Source of the DNA: TMED88 sp964515335
GTDB taxonomy: Bacteria; Myxococcota_A; UBA9160; UBA4427
Reading direction: 5' to 3'
Length of the DNA stretch: 64,000 nucleotides
NCBI GenBank assembly: GCA_964515335.1
Contig: CAZETS010000016.1
Coordinates: 15,628-79,627 of the forward strand
Shown here piece after piece: positions 40,791 to 49,116 of the stretch. How positions within the stretch are numbered: position 1 is the first letter of the stretch; each line of letters starts with the position of its first letter. The position numbers and the translations under genes are program-made. The notes under the pieces are model-generated. The model had not been told where the DNA came from, did no database searches, and saw nothing but the letters and a program-made list of their open reading frames with translations.

Positions 40791-41124
40791 CGACGGGGTC
40801 GAAGGTGCCTCTCGTCTTTCGCGTCTTACGCGCCTTGCGTTTTGCGCGTCTCGCGTTTCGGGTTTCGCGCGTTCCCGGCTTCGTCGCGCGTCGTCGCACC
40901 GCCGCTGGACGATCCGCTCGCAAACGCCTGCTCGGCTGGCTGGCGAAGTGGCGAGCGGCAGCGCGACGGCAGCCATTCTCGCGGGGCCCGGGCGGCCCAC
41001 GAAACCGACGCTCCGCGGCCAGCGGGCGCCGGATACACCTCGGGGCACACTGCCCCCACTGGTGTTGACGGCAAAATATAACGCCACTGTAACCAGTTGG
41101 CAACGGCTGCGACCCGATTCGGCC
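40791..41124. other. 334-base gap upstream of the NRDE gene
   Basis: No gene is supported; the in-frame upstream extension of NRDE is low complexity and begins inside the promoter at 41075-41103. The part near 40802-40870 is a degenerate run of short GCGTTT/GCGTCT-like words. Confidence 0.5.
41075..41103 (-). promoter_or_regulatory. sigma-70 promoter for the NRDE gene
   Basis: On the minus strand, TTGCCA (41103-41098) and TATATT (41080-41075) are separated by exactly 17 bases in an AT-rich island within GC-rich surroundings. Transcription would begin near 41068, giving a leader of about 280 bases before the NRDE start. Confidence 0.6.
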
Positions 41125-42474
41125 TCAGGCGCCGACCAGTCGCAGCGGGCGGCTCGCCTCGCCGCCCTCGAGGTCCGGATCGACCTCCCAGCCGCGTTCG
41201 TCGCGAATCGCCTCGGCGCGCTCGGCGGCGTTGTCCCGGCTCATCTCGAGGCCGTACTGGCCGAACACCTCGCTGAGCTGGTCGAAGTTGCGCTCGATGG
41301 TGTCGTGCACCGACTCGAATCCGTGCTGCACGGCCTCCGCCCGCTTCCAGAACGCGATCGGATTCACATCGAAGAACTGGCGGTCGTGCTCGCGCGGCTC
41401 GATCAGCACGATGTCGCCGCGGAAGCGGTCGTCGGCGAGGTAGCGCTGCAGACCCAGCTTCAGGCGCGAATGGAGCAGCGTGCGGAAGACCTGGTTGAGC
41501 ACGAGTTTGAGGCCGCGGTCGGACAGGTAGCGACCGTCCGCGAAGTACTGGGGGTCGAAGTTCTCGTCGTCGGTGCGGTTCAGGAAAGGGCGGAACGGGT
41601 TGTAACAGATGATCAAGTCGGCGCCCTTCTCGATCGCGACGTCGATGTTCGCGGTGTTGCGCACGCCGCCGTCCACGTAGTCGATGCCGTTCAGACGCGC
41701 GGGCCGGTAGAAGATAGGCAGCGCGGTCGACGCCTGGATGCTCTGCGCGATCGTCACCGCACTGTTCTCGTCGGCGCCGAAGATCACGCGCTCGGCCGTG
41801 TCGAGATCACAGGCCGACAGGTACAGCCGCACGTTGCGCTTGCGCTGAAAGGCCCGGAAGTCGTTGGGCAGGCCGCTGCGCTCGAGACCGCGCCTCATCC
41901 AGCGCTCGAGCGAGCTGTTGTCGAAGAAGCCGGAGGGGAAGTGGTTGGTCAGGCCGGGCTGCTCGCGGCTCGGCGACGTGTGGTCGATGAGCGCCATCAC
42001 GAGATTCTCGACGTGCGCCCAGCTCGGCTCCCGGGTGAGGCGCCGCGCGTGGTCGCCGACCGCGTCCGGCAGGCCCGGCAGGCCGCGCAGGAACTCGACC
42101 GTGATGCCCGGCAGGTACGAGGCGAGGTCGTAACCGAACATGGCCGGGCGGCTCACGAACTCGCGCCAGTTCGGGTTGTAGAAGTCCAGGGGCCGCAGCT
42201 GCTCGAAGCGATCGCTCGTACCCTCGAGCACGCGGATCATCTCGTCGGGACCGATGCCACCGGCGAGCGGCACCGCGAGCATCGCGCCCGCCGACAACCC
42301 CACGTAGGTGTCGAGCTCGGTCACGTCGCGGCCGACCAGGTAGTCGTTCAGCGCCTTCAGGCCGCCCACCTTGAAGGCGCCTCCCGACACGGCGCCACCG
42401 GCGAGAACCAGCGCCACCTTGGGGTTGCGCTTGGGCGGCTGCCCGATGCTCTTGCGAATGAGCGTGAGTCCCAC
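41125..42474 (-). CDS. patatin-like phospholipase family protein
   Basis: A 449-residue lipid acyl hydrolase. VALVLAGGAVSGGAFKVGGLKAL supplies the oxyanion glycines, TYVGLSAGAMLAVPLAGG carries the nucleophile in GLSAG (Ser61), and NGIDYVDGGVRNT contains the catalytic Asp in DGG. There is no signal peptide, so it is probably cytoplasmic or delivered to membranes by other means. GTG 42474 is preceded by GGGGAGG. The C-terminal third, LNQVFRTLLHSRLKLGLQRYL onward, looks helical and is shared with other long bacterial patatins. Confidence 0.9.
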   Translation of the reverse strand: MGLTLIRKSIGQPPKRNPKVALVLAGGAVSGGAFKVGGLKALNDYLVGRDVTELDTYVGLSAGAMLAVPLAGGIGPDEMIRVLEGTSDRFEQLRPLDFYNPNWREFVSRPAMFGYDLASYLPGITVEFLRGLPGLPDAVGDHARRLTREPSWAHVENLVMALIDHTSPSREQPGLTNHFPSGFFDNSSLERWMRRGLERSGLPNDFRAFQRKRNVRLYLSACDLDTAERVIFGADENSAVTIAQSIQASTALPIFYRPARLNGIDYVDGGVRNTANIDVAIEKGADLIICYNPFRPFLNRTDDENFDPQYFADGRYLSDRGLKLVLNQVFRTLLHSRLKLGLQRYLADDRFRGDIVLIEPREHDRQFFDVNPIAFWKRAEAVQHGFESVHDTIERNFDQLSEVFGQYGLEMSRDNAAERAEAIRDERGWEVDPDLEGGEASRPLRLVGA

Positions 42475-42921
42475 GACCGACCTCCCCGTGCGCCGGTGAT
42501 CGGACCGCCGGCGCCACCCCCCCACGGGATGCTGTGTAGCGCTCGACCCGCCGAGGTCGCTGTTGCCCCCCCGGCCGGGTCGATCGGCCCCTGGGTTTCG
42601 CCGCAGTGCGTCAGCAGGGACGACTACGAGCGGCCCATCAGGGCGCCTCTTGCCACGACATCAATCTATACCAGCCGTCCTCCAAAGTGAATCCGGCGAA
42701 ACACTCGCCACTTACCCGGGCTTCCCGACCCTCCCCGCCGGCTCGGCGCTGTGCGGCAGCTGTACGCAGTATCGCGATACGCGTGCTGCGCTGCGTCGTC
42801 CAGCCGCTTTTCCGGGCCGACCGGCTGTGGAACCCTCGTCGGTGGTCGGCCCGCGGCACGCACGGGCTCGCGGCCGATCGGAAACGAGCTCGAGAGAGCC
42901 GAGCGAGGCGTAGCCGGAGAA
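42475..42921. other. 447-base gap between divergent genes
   Basis: No gene is supported. A minus-strand TATAGA (42670-42665) preceded at 15 bases by TTCACT is a weak candidate for the patatin promoter. Nothing clear is seen for the rightward gene. Confidence 0.4.
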
Positions 42922-44088
42922 GTGGACCGCAGGACGACGACGAGTGGCGCCTCGCGGTGGCGCGCCGCTGCGCTGGCACTGCTGGTGGTAGCGCCCGGCG
43001 TCGCGGGCGCCGAGCCCGAGACCGCCGATCCCGCAGGGATGGACGCCGGGCTGCTGCGCCAGCTCGAGGAGGCCGCGCGGCTCGATCGCGAGACGCGGGC
43101 CCAGCGCGAGGCACGGGAGGCCGCCTTGCGGGCGAGCCGCGAGGCCGAGCGGAGCGCCGAGGAGGCCCGCCTCCGCGAGGCGGAGCGCGCCGAGCGGGCG
43201 CCGCTCGAGCAGGCGATCGCCGACCAGCAGGCCCACCAGGTGGATCTGCTCGACGCGGTCGACGGGGGCGGCGATGCGCGCGGCCTCGTCCCGGCGCCCG
43301 CCCCGCTCGACCCCGGCGTCGCCGACCCACGCGTCGCCGCGCCGAGTCCGACCCTTCGCCCCCTGCCCGACGAGATCTTCGACCGCAGCGACGAGGTGAT
43401 CCGCGCCGGGACCTGGGGCAACCGCGAGGACCTCCGCGTGACGCGCCTCGTCCTCGATGCCGACGGTGACGGACGCCCCGAGCTGATCCGCATCGTCGAC
43501 CGCCGCTCCGGCGAGCTGGTCCGTCAGGAGGAGGACCGCAACTACGACGGCGTGCTCGACGCCTGGACGCGCTTCCGTTCCGGCCAGCCCAGTAGCCGCG
43601 CCCTCGACGGCAACGACGACGGCAACCCGGACGCCTTCGAGAGCTATCGCGACGGCCGTGTCGCGTTGCGCGAGCTCGACCGCGACGACGACGGCGTGCG
43701 CGACGTCTTCTACCGCTACCGCGGCGACTCGCTGGTCGAGGAGCGCCACGACGCCGACAACGACGGCCTCGTCGACCTGGTGATCGTCTACGAAGAGCGT
43801 CTTCGCGTGCGCGCCGAAGAAGACGTGGACCGGGACGGCCGCATGGACCTCTGGACGAGCTACGTGAGCGACGCCGGCCTCGAGCGCGTCGCGCGCGTCG
43901 AACGCGACCGGCGGGGCCTCGGGTTCGCCGACACCATCGAGGTCTTCGAGACCCGAGGCGGCGCCTCGGTGCTGCTGCGGCGCGAGGAAGACCTGAACGG
44001 CGACGGCGAGATCGACGTGGTGTCGTTCTACGTGGGCGGCAAGCTGAAGCGACGCCAGATCCGCGATCCCGACGGGACGCCGATGTAG
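42922..44088 (+). CDS. secreted protein with tandem DxDxDG calcium-binding-like repeats
   Basis: A 388-residue exported protein. A signal peptide (RRTTTSGASRWRAAALALLVVAPGVAGA) is followed by an acidic/basic coiled coil (about 45-110) and then a run of loops about 20-30 residues apart: DADGDGRPELI, DRNYDGVLDAW, DGNDDGNPDAF, DRDDDGVRDVF, DADNDGLVDLV, DVDRDGRMDLW and DLNGDGEIDVV. Such loops bind calcium in EF-hand, dockerin and thrombospondin-3 proteins. GTG 42922 gives a normal signal peptide with GGAGA close upstream. I do not know the function; it converges with a VWA-domain gene and may act in the envelope. Confidence 0.82.
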   Translation: MDRRTTTSGASRWRAAALALLVVAPGVAGAEPETADPAGMDAGLLRQLEEAARLDRETRAQREAREAALRASREAERSAEEARLREAERAERAPLEQAIADQQAHQVDLLDAVDGGGDARGLVPAPAPLDPGVADPRVAAPSPTLRPLPDEIFDRSDEVIRAGTWGNREDLRVTRLVLDADGDGRPELIRIVDRRSGELVRQEEDRNYDGVLDAWTRFRSGQPSSRALDGNDDGNPDAFESYRDGRVALRELDRDDDGVRDVFYRYRGDSLVEERHDADNDGLVDLVIVYEERLRVRAEEDVDRDGRMDLWTSYVSDAGLERVARVERDRRGLGFADTIEVFETRGGASVLLRREEDLNGDGEIDVVSFYVGGKLKRRQIRDPDGTPM

Positions 44089-44113
44089 CCCCGGGCGCCG
44101 GCCGCGGCCGCCC

Positions 44114-45424
44114 TCAACGCTCCTCCGCCTCGACCTCCACGCGCCTGCGCTGCCGCTCGCGGAACGCCTCGATGCGCCTCTGCTCGATGAGCCGCATCAG
44201 CGCCTGGTTGCGCTTCTTGATGCGCTCGAGCTCCACCGCCAGCTCACGTGGCGTCATCCCCGACTTCTCGAAATCGAGGTCGAGCTGCACGCGCTGCTCG
44301 CCCCCGTCCGACGCGAGCGCGGCGACCTCCACGCGATTGAGGCCCTCGCGCACCGGAACGAACGCCGAGAAGCTGCCGTCGGGTGCGAGCTGGACGTCGT
44401 AGGAGATCTCGCCGGTCGTGAGGTTGGTGACGATCACGTCGTCGACGTTCGCGAACGAGACGCCGGAGAGGAAGCCGACGATGTCGCCCGGATTGCGGAC
44501 CGGCGTGAACGTGCCGAGCGTGATGCGCGAGATCTCGGACAATGCCAGCGGCGACATCAGGGCCTGCTGGCCGAGCGCGAAGGTGTTGATCGTGATGCCC
44601 GCGCGGTGGGCGAGCCGCGAGGCGCTGATCGCCGCCTCGGTGTCCTCGGGATCGGGCGAGGTCGCCTTGCCGAACGGAAAGGTCGGCACACCGTCGGTCA
44701 GCAACAGCACGACCTTGCGCGCACCGGGCCGCGGCTCGCTGTACGACCGCGTCAGCCCCGCCAGCTCGACGACACCGAGCTGGATCGCCGCCGCGAAGTT
44801 GGTCGCGCCGTAGGATCCCTCCTCGAGGATCTCGTCGAGCACCGACGACACGGCCTCGAAGTCGTGGGTGAGCGGGATCTTCAAGAGCGCGTCCCGCTGC
44901 TCGGCGCTGACCCGCTCGCCGGTGGCGGGGTCGACCGCGCCCGAGAAGACGAGCACGCCGACCCGCGTCTGCTCCGCATCGAGCACCTCGAGCAGATGCC
45001 GCGCCGCCAGGATCTCGGCGGCCAGGATGGTGTCGTCCGCATCGCTGCAGACCGTGCCGTCGGGATAGGTGCCGGGCGGCACCAGCTCCTGCTCGGGATT
45101 GATGGCGACCTCGCCGTCGCGGTCGACATCGATGCCGCTCGGGTACCGGGTCGAGTGCGAGACGTCGATCGCCAGCATCACGTCGAAGTCGGTCGGCGCC
45201 CCGCTGCCCGAGCGCGCCCGGCCGCGCACCGGCGCCATCGTGACCTTGTTGCGCACCACCTCGCCGTCGCCCGGAGACGAGATGGTGATCTGCACCGGCG
45301 CGGCGCCGTCGGTGGCGGCCTGCGCGGGCCGCGAACCGCCGGGCCAGGGGGCCAGGGCGAGCCATCCCGCACACGCGAGCGCGCCGGCTGCGCGGCGGAC
45401 TGTCTGGGGCGATCGCTCCGGCAA
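44114..45424 (-). CDS. von Willebrand factor type A domain protein
   Basis: A protein of about 436 residues, probably secreted. The MIDAS metal site is complete: DVSHST (DxSxS), ATNFAAAI (Thr) and LLTDGVP (Asp). A C-terminal part follows with PVREGLNRVEVAALASDGG, Ig-like, and an Arg/Glu-rich helix (LERIKKRNQALMRLIEQRR...). I prefer TTG 45424, preceded by GAGGAG, because it leaves a compact signal peptide (VRRAAGALACAGWLALAPWPGG...AQA); ATG 45451 adds nine residues and has no ribosome site. It is convergent with the calcium-repeat protein, 25 bases apart, and may work with it. Confidence 0.85.
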   Translation of the reverse strand: MPERSPQTVRRAAGALACAGWLALAPWPGGSRPAQAATDGAAPVQITISSPGDGEVVRNKVTMAPVRGRARSGSGAPTDFDVMLAIDVSHSTRYPSGIDVDRDGEVAINPEQELVPPGTYPDGTVCSDADDTILAAEILAARHLLEVLDAEQTRVGVLVFSGAVDPATGERVSAEQRDALLKIPLTHDFEAVSSVLDEILEEGSYGATNFAAAIQLGVVELAGLTRSYSEPRPGARKVVLLLTDGVPTFPFGKATSPDPEDTEAAISASRLAHRAGITINTFALGQQALMSPLALSEISRITLGTFTPVRNPGDIVGFLSGVSFANVDDVIVTNLTTGEISYDVQLAPDGSFSAFVPVREGLNRVEVAALASDGGEQRVQLDLDFEKSGMTPRELAVELERIKKRNQALMRLIEQRRIEAFRERQRRRVEVEAEER

Positions 45425-45599
45425 GCCAATCTCCTCGCAAGCAGGCGCCATCGGACGGACACCCCGAGGCGGGTGTTTCGGGTGCTGCGGCCGAGCGCCG
45501 AGCATAGTCGAGCGCTTCGACGCCCCTCCAGCGCGTCCGCCGGCGCGCTCGCGGCCGGCTCGCCGCTCTCTCGATTTCTCTCGCTCTCTCTACGGGGCT

Positions 45600-46628
45600 C
45601 TACGGCGGCGGCGCGCTCGCGAAGGAGTCGATGCGGCTCAAGCGGTTCGCGATGCCTTCGAGCGCATCGAGCACCACTGCGCCGAACTCGTCGAGCCGGG
45701 TCGCCGTCGCGGCCGCGAACGCCTCGCCGCCGCGTCCCGCCTCGGGCGCCCCGCCCTCGCCCACCAGCGCGACGACGGCGCGGAAGTCGTGCGCGAGTAG
45801 CAGGCGATGCGCCGCGGCCGGCGAACCGAACGGCGAGTCGGGAACGAACACCGCCTCGAGGCCGAGGGCGCGAGCGCTGCTCCAGAACGACTCGCGATGC
45901 ACGCGATGCGATCGCAGATCGCGCACCACCCGAAGATCGGGAAGCGCGAGCGACTCGAAGAACACCGCCAGCCGCACGCGATCGAGCCACAAGGCCTCGA
46001 CGGTCGGGGGCGGGCCGGAAGGGCTCGAGTCGTCGCCGGCGGGCGCCTCCTCGACCCGGGGAACGAACGCGAGCCACACCGTGTAGGGACGGGGCCGGGC
46101 CGCCAGCGCTCGCCCCAGTTCGAGCAGCACCGCGCCCCCCGATGCGGCAGTGATCGCGGCCGGGTCGTCGGCCGCCGTGTGCCGCGGACCCGGTCCGTAG
46201 CTCGCCCCGAGCAGGATCACGTCGGTCGAGCGGCCGGGCAGCACACCAACGAGCACGCCCGACGCGGCTTCGTCGCCTGCCTCGCCGGAGACCTCGTCCG
46301 CTGCCTGTCGATCTACGGCGCCGGAAGTGTCAGCGGCGCGGGCGCGGCGACCGGTGTCCGCGCCCATCCGGTGAAGCTCGTCGGCGAGCCACGCGCGAAG
46401 GCGTCGGGCATCGTCGTCCGCGCCGTGCTCGAGGCGCGCGAGTCGGCGCGCGTCCTCGAGGGCGGTCGAACCGCTGAAGCCACGCGTCGAAACGTCGGGG
46501 GCGATGTCGATGCCGGGCAACCAGGCGGGCTCGACGGCGTCCGGCCCCCCTCGACAGGCCAATGCCATCAGAGCACACGCCAGAACACGAGCCACCAGCA
46601 ACACCGCCGGACGGCCGCTATGCGTCAT
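45600..46628 (-). CDS. M28-like lipoprotein with incomplete metal site
   Basis: A 342-residue predicted lipoprotein (LVARVLACALMALAC, lipobox ALAC at Cys28-29). The body resembles M28 aminopeptidases and glutaminyl cyclases: VLLGASYGPGPRHTAADDPAAITAASGGAVLLELGRALAARPRPYTVWLAFVPRVEEA. In active enzymes the first strand reads HYD and the loop GADDN; here the first site reads ASYG, so at least one zinc ligand is missing, although ADDP and VEE remain. It may be a non-catalytic relative. The Pro/Asp-rich loop after VEE is unusual. Confidence 0.68.
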   Translation of the reverse strand: MTHSGRPAVLLVARVLACALMALACRGGPDAVEPAWLPGIDIAPDVSTRGFSGSTALEDARRLARLEHGADDDARRLRAWLADELHRMGADTGRRARAADTSGAVDRQAADEVSGEAGDEAASGVLVGVLPGRSTDVILLGASYGPGPRHTAADDPAAITAASGGAVLLELGRALAARPRPYTVWLAFVPRVEEAPAGDDSSPSGPPPTVEALWLDRVRLAVFFESLALPDLRVVRDLRSHRVHRESFWSSARALGLEAVFVPDSPFGSPAAAHRLLLAHDFRAVVALVGEGGAPEAGRGGEAFAAATATRLDEFGAVVLDALEGIANRLSRIDSFASAPPP

Positions 46629-46732
46629 CCGGCGCCAAACGGACCCACCCATCTCGCTCGCCCACCCCGGCGGTGAAGGCTAACGCCCCCGAACAGCCAA
46701 CGCCCACGTGCGCAAATATCGGCGATAGGCCT

Positions 46733-46761
46733 TTGATTTCGCACCAATTCAATTTTTATTT
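46733..46761 (+). promoter_or_regulatory. possible promoter of comM
   Basis: TTGATT (46733-46738), a 17-base spacer and TTATTT (46756-46761) in the only AT-rich block of the region. The -10 is imperfect. Confidence 0.35.
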
Positions 46762-46810
46762 GCGATTCTTCGCCACATCGAACGGAAACAATCCACTTTA
46801 TGTTCGATAG

Positions 46811-46832
46811 GCCCGCTCCTCGCGGGGCTTTT
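46811..46832 (+). terminator. terminator-like hairpin in the comM leader
   Basis: GCCCGC (46811-46816) pairs with GCGGGGC (46822-46828), one bulged G, followed directly by TTTT. It lies about 130 bases before the comM start and could act as an attenuator. Confidence 0.45.
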
Positions 46833-46834
46833 CA

Positions 46835-46883
46835 GAAGTTGGAGGGCAGGGTTCCGCCCTGAGAACCCTGTCCTCCCAACTTC
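46835..46883 (+). promoter_or_regulatory. long leader hairpin upstream of comM
   Basis: A near-perfect 20-bp inverted repeat, arms 46835-46854 and 46863-46883, with an 8-base loop and a small internal mismatch. It starts two bases after the T-run of the preceding hairpin. It may be a second terminator or a stability element. Confidence 0.5.
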
Positions 46884-46963
46884 CGGAACCGCCTCCCCGA
46901 GCGACCGCCTCCCACCCCCTCGATCCCACGCCCGACATCTGCGGTCCCGCGGAGCCAGGACCC

Positions 46964-48475
46964 GTGTCACGCGTGATGAGCGCCGCGCTGCTCGGCGTAG
47001 ACGGACACCCCGTCGAAGTCGAAGTTCGCATCAGCTCGCAGCTGCCGCGCATCGACATCGTCGGACTCGCCGAGGCGTCGGTTCGCGAGAGCGCGGCGCG
47101 CGTGCGGGCGGCCATCTCGGCCTCGAACGAGCGGTTCCCCCAGAGCCGCGTCACCGTCAATCTCGCGCCCGCGTCGCTGCGCAAGTCGGGCGCGGCGCTC
47201 GATCTCGCGATCGCGGCGGGGGTGTTGCTCGCGAGCGACGCGATCGCGCCCGAGGCGGCCGACGGCACCGCGTTCGTCGGCGAACTCGCCCTCGACGGCC
47301 GCCTGCGTCCGGTCCGCGGCATGCTCGCGATGGCGCTCGCCGCCCGCCACGCAGGCTGCAAGCGCCTCGTGGCGCCGGCGGCGTGCGCCGAACAGGCGGC
47401 CCTCGCCCCCGACATCGAGGTGCTCGCCGCGGAGAGCCTCTGCGCGGTGATCGAGCATCTGCGCGGCGGCGAGCCACTGCAGCGGGCCGTGCCCCTGCCA
47501 CGCGCGGCCATCGCTTTGGAGGGCGCGTGCCTGAGCGAGGTGCGGGGCCAGGCGATCGCCAAACGCGGCCTGCTCATCGCGGCCGCCGGCGGCCACGGAC
47601 TGCTGCTGATCGGGCCTCCCGGGGCCGGCAAGACGATGCTGGCCCGGCGCCTGCCCGGCCTGCTGCCGCCCCTCGACGAGGCCGAAATGCTCGAGGCCAC
47701 CCGGGTCCACGGTGCGGCGGGCCTGCTGCCCGAGCAGGGCGGCGCCGTGCGGACGCGTCCCTTCCGCGCCCCGCACCACAGCGCGAGCGCAGCGGGCGTG
47801 TTCGGCGGCGGACAGCCGCTGCGACCCGGCGAGGTGTCGCTCGCACATACCGGCGTGCTCTTCCTCGACGAGCTGCCCGAGTTCGAACGGCGCGTCCGCG
47901 AGTCGCTGCGTCAGGTGGTCGAGGAACGCGACATCGTGCTGTCGAGAGCCGGCCACGCCTGTCGCTTTCCGGCAGACTTCATGCTGGTCTGTGCCGCCAA
48001 CCCGTGTCCGTGCGGCTGGTACGGCAGCGATCGGCAGGACTGCCGCTGCGACGAGCAGACCGTCGAGCGCTATCGGCGACGCATCTCGGGGCCGCTGCTC
48101 GATCGCATCGATCTCCACGTGAGCGTGCCCGCGCAGCCCTGGGCCGAGATCGCGGGCGAGGTCGACGGCGAGACGAGCGCCGCCCTGGCCGAGCGCGTGC
48201 GCGACGTGCGCGACCGGCAGCGCGCGCGCGGCGCTCCGTGCAGCGCACGCATCGCCGACCGACACCTCGACGACCACGTGCGCGCCGACACCGGGGCCCG
48301 GGCGCTGCTCGGGCACGCGGTGGACCGGCTGGCGCTCTCGGCGCGTGCGGCCCGGCGCGTGCTGCGGGTGGCGCGCACCATCGAGGATCTCGAGGGCGGC
48401 GAGCGGGTCGGCGCCGACGCGATCGCCGAGGCGCTCGCCTACCGCTCCGAGCGTCCGCGGGGGCCGGCCTGGTGA
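46964..48475 (+). CDS. comM: YifB/ComM family Mg-chelatase-like AAA ATPase
   Basis: A 503-residue protein with an N-terminal Lon-protease-like fold (VEVRISSQLPRIDIVGLAEASVRESAARVRAA...NLAPASLRKSGAALDLAIA) and an AAA+ core. Walker A is GPPGAGKTMLARRLPGLLP, Walker B VLFLDELPEF, followed by FMLVCAANPCPCGWYG, the Cys-rich element specific to the family. ComM is a hexameric branch-migration helicase used in natural transformation and homologous recombination. GTG 46964 is taken as start, with ATG 46976 as an alternative. The gene precedes the topoisomerase VI cluster. Confidence 0.95.
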   Translation: MSRVMSAALLGVDGHPVEVEVRISSQLPRIDIVGLAEASVRESAARVRAAISASNERFPQSRVTVNLAPASLRKSGAALDLAIAAGVLLASDAIAPEAADGTAFVGELALDGRLRPVRGMLAMALAARHAGCKRLVAPAACAEQAALAPDIEVLAAESLCAVIEHLRGGEPLQRAVPLPRAAIALEGACLSEVRGQAIAKRGLLIAAAGGHGLLLIGPPGAGKTMLARRLPGLLPPLDEAEMLEATRVHGAAGLLPEQGGAVRTRPFRAPHHSASAAGVFGGGQPLRPGEVSLAHTGVLFLDELPEFERRVRESLRQVVEERDIVLSRAGHACRFPADFMLVCAANPCPCGWYGSDRQDCRCDEQTVERYRRRISGPLLDRIDLHVSVPAQPWAEIAGEVDGETSAALAERVRDVRDRQRARGAPCSARIADRHLDDHVRADTGARALLGHAVDRLALSARAARRVLRVARTIEDLEGGERVGADAIAEALAYRSERPRGPAW

Positions 48476-48484
48476 GCCCGGGCC

Positions 48485-48533
48485 GGGGTGACCGTACGTA
48501 TTTCGACACCCCGCGACCGAGAATCGTCACCCC
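48485..48533. promoter_or_regulatory. inverted repeat upstream of the 48628 sigma-54 promoter
   Basis: GGGGTGAC (48485-48492) and GTCACCCC (48526-48533) form a perfect 8-bp dyad; each arm is also flanked by a CGTACGT word. It lies about 95-145 bases upstream of the -24 element, a usual place for a sigma-54 activator site. Inference only. Confidence 0.45.
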
Positions 48534-48627
48534 GTACGTGCCCGCGGGTTCGCGCCGCTTGCGGCGGCGCGCAGCAAACCTCCGGAATCACGAGTGTTTC
48601 CAGATCCGAGGCCGGCCCTGCAAAGAC

Positions 48628-48643
48628 TGGCACGCCTGATGCA
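48628..48643 (+). promoter_or_regulatory. sigma-54 promoter of the 101-residue gene
   Basis: TGGCACG-CCTG-ATGCA differs from the consensus at one position only; GG (48629-48630) and GC (48641-48642) have the required 10-base spacing. Transcription would start near 48654, about 77 bases before the ATG. Confidence 0.75.
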
Positions 48644-48730
48644 ACTGCAATGGCTACGCGCGCAGAGCGCGCGTGCCCGGCTGACCGACCCAGGGCTGCC
48701 GGCAGGCGCACGAGCAGGGGAAGACGAGCC

Positions 48731-49036
48731 ATGAGCGCACCGGCGACCACCGTACCGATCCAGCACAACCAGGTAGTCCACCAGGTCCGCACGAGGCGGA
48801 CCGACGACGCCCGAGCGGCGTCACCGGCGCCCGCCGCGAGGGTGCCCGAAGAGCCCATCCGCGGGCACAGCGTGAGCGGGCAGTACACGCTGCTCGAGCT
48901 CGTCGAGGCCATCAGCGACGTCACCGACGACGAGCGCGAGGTCGTCGTCACGGTCGTGCACCTGCTCGCCACCGGTCGGGTCAAGCTCTGCGGCAACTTC
49001 CGCGACGAGCCGATCGAGCGCTTCCTCGCCGGCTAG
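48731..49036 (+). CDS. hypothetical protein (101 aa)
   Basis: A 101-residue protein. The first 40 residues are Ala/Pro/Arg-rich and probably disordered; residues 50-95 form a compact helical domain, YTLLELVEAISDVTDDEREVVVTVVHLLATGRV, followed by KLCGNFRDEPIERFL. There is no signal or membrane segment. The domain resembles the 59-residue protein at 17638, and each gene has its own sigma-54 promoter. AGGGGAAG precedes the ATG. It lies 80 bases upstream of top6B and might be expressed together with topoisomerase VI. I cannot assign a function. Confidence 0.75.
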   Translation: MSAPATTVPIQHNQVVHQVRTRRTDDARAASPAPAARVPEEPIRGHSVSGQYTLLELVEAISDVTDDEREVVVTVVHLLATGRVKLCGNFRDEPIERFLAG

Positions 49037-49116
49037 GAGCCGGGCCCGATCCACACGGCCGCGTCCCGCCCGAACGTGATCTATGATCGCGTCGGAATCG
49101 CTGGGGGGCGAGGACG

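Larger units (their letters stand above)
46629..46963. other. 335-base gap with an AT-rich island and tandem hairpins
   Basis: No gene is supported. The AT-rich block 46710-46805 stands out sharply and should contain promoters for the flanking divergent genes; two hairpins follow before comM. Confidence 0.55.

Noticed and set aside
40802..40870. Run of GCGTTT/GCGTCT-like words
   Set aside because: Low complexity without a fixed unit; not a tandem repeat or CRISPR array.
40791..41087. N-terminal extension of the NRDE protein
   Set aside because: Its start lies in the promoter spacer, its residues are low complexity, and NRDE needs Cys at position 2.
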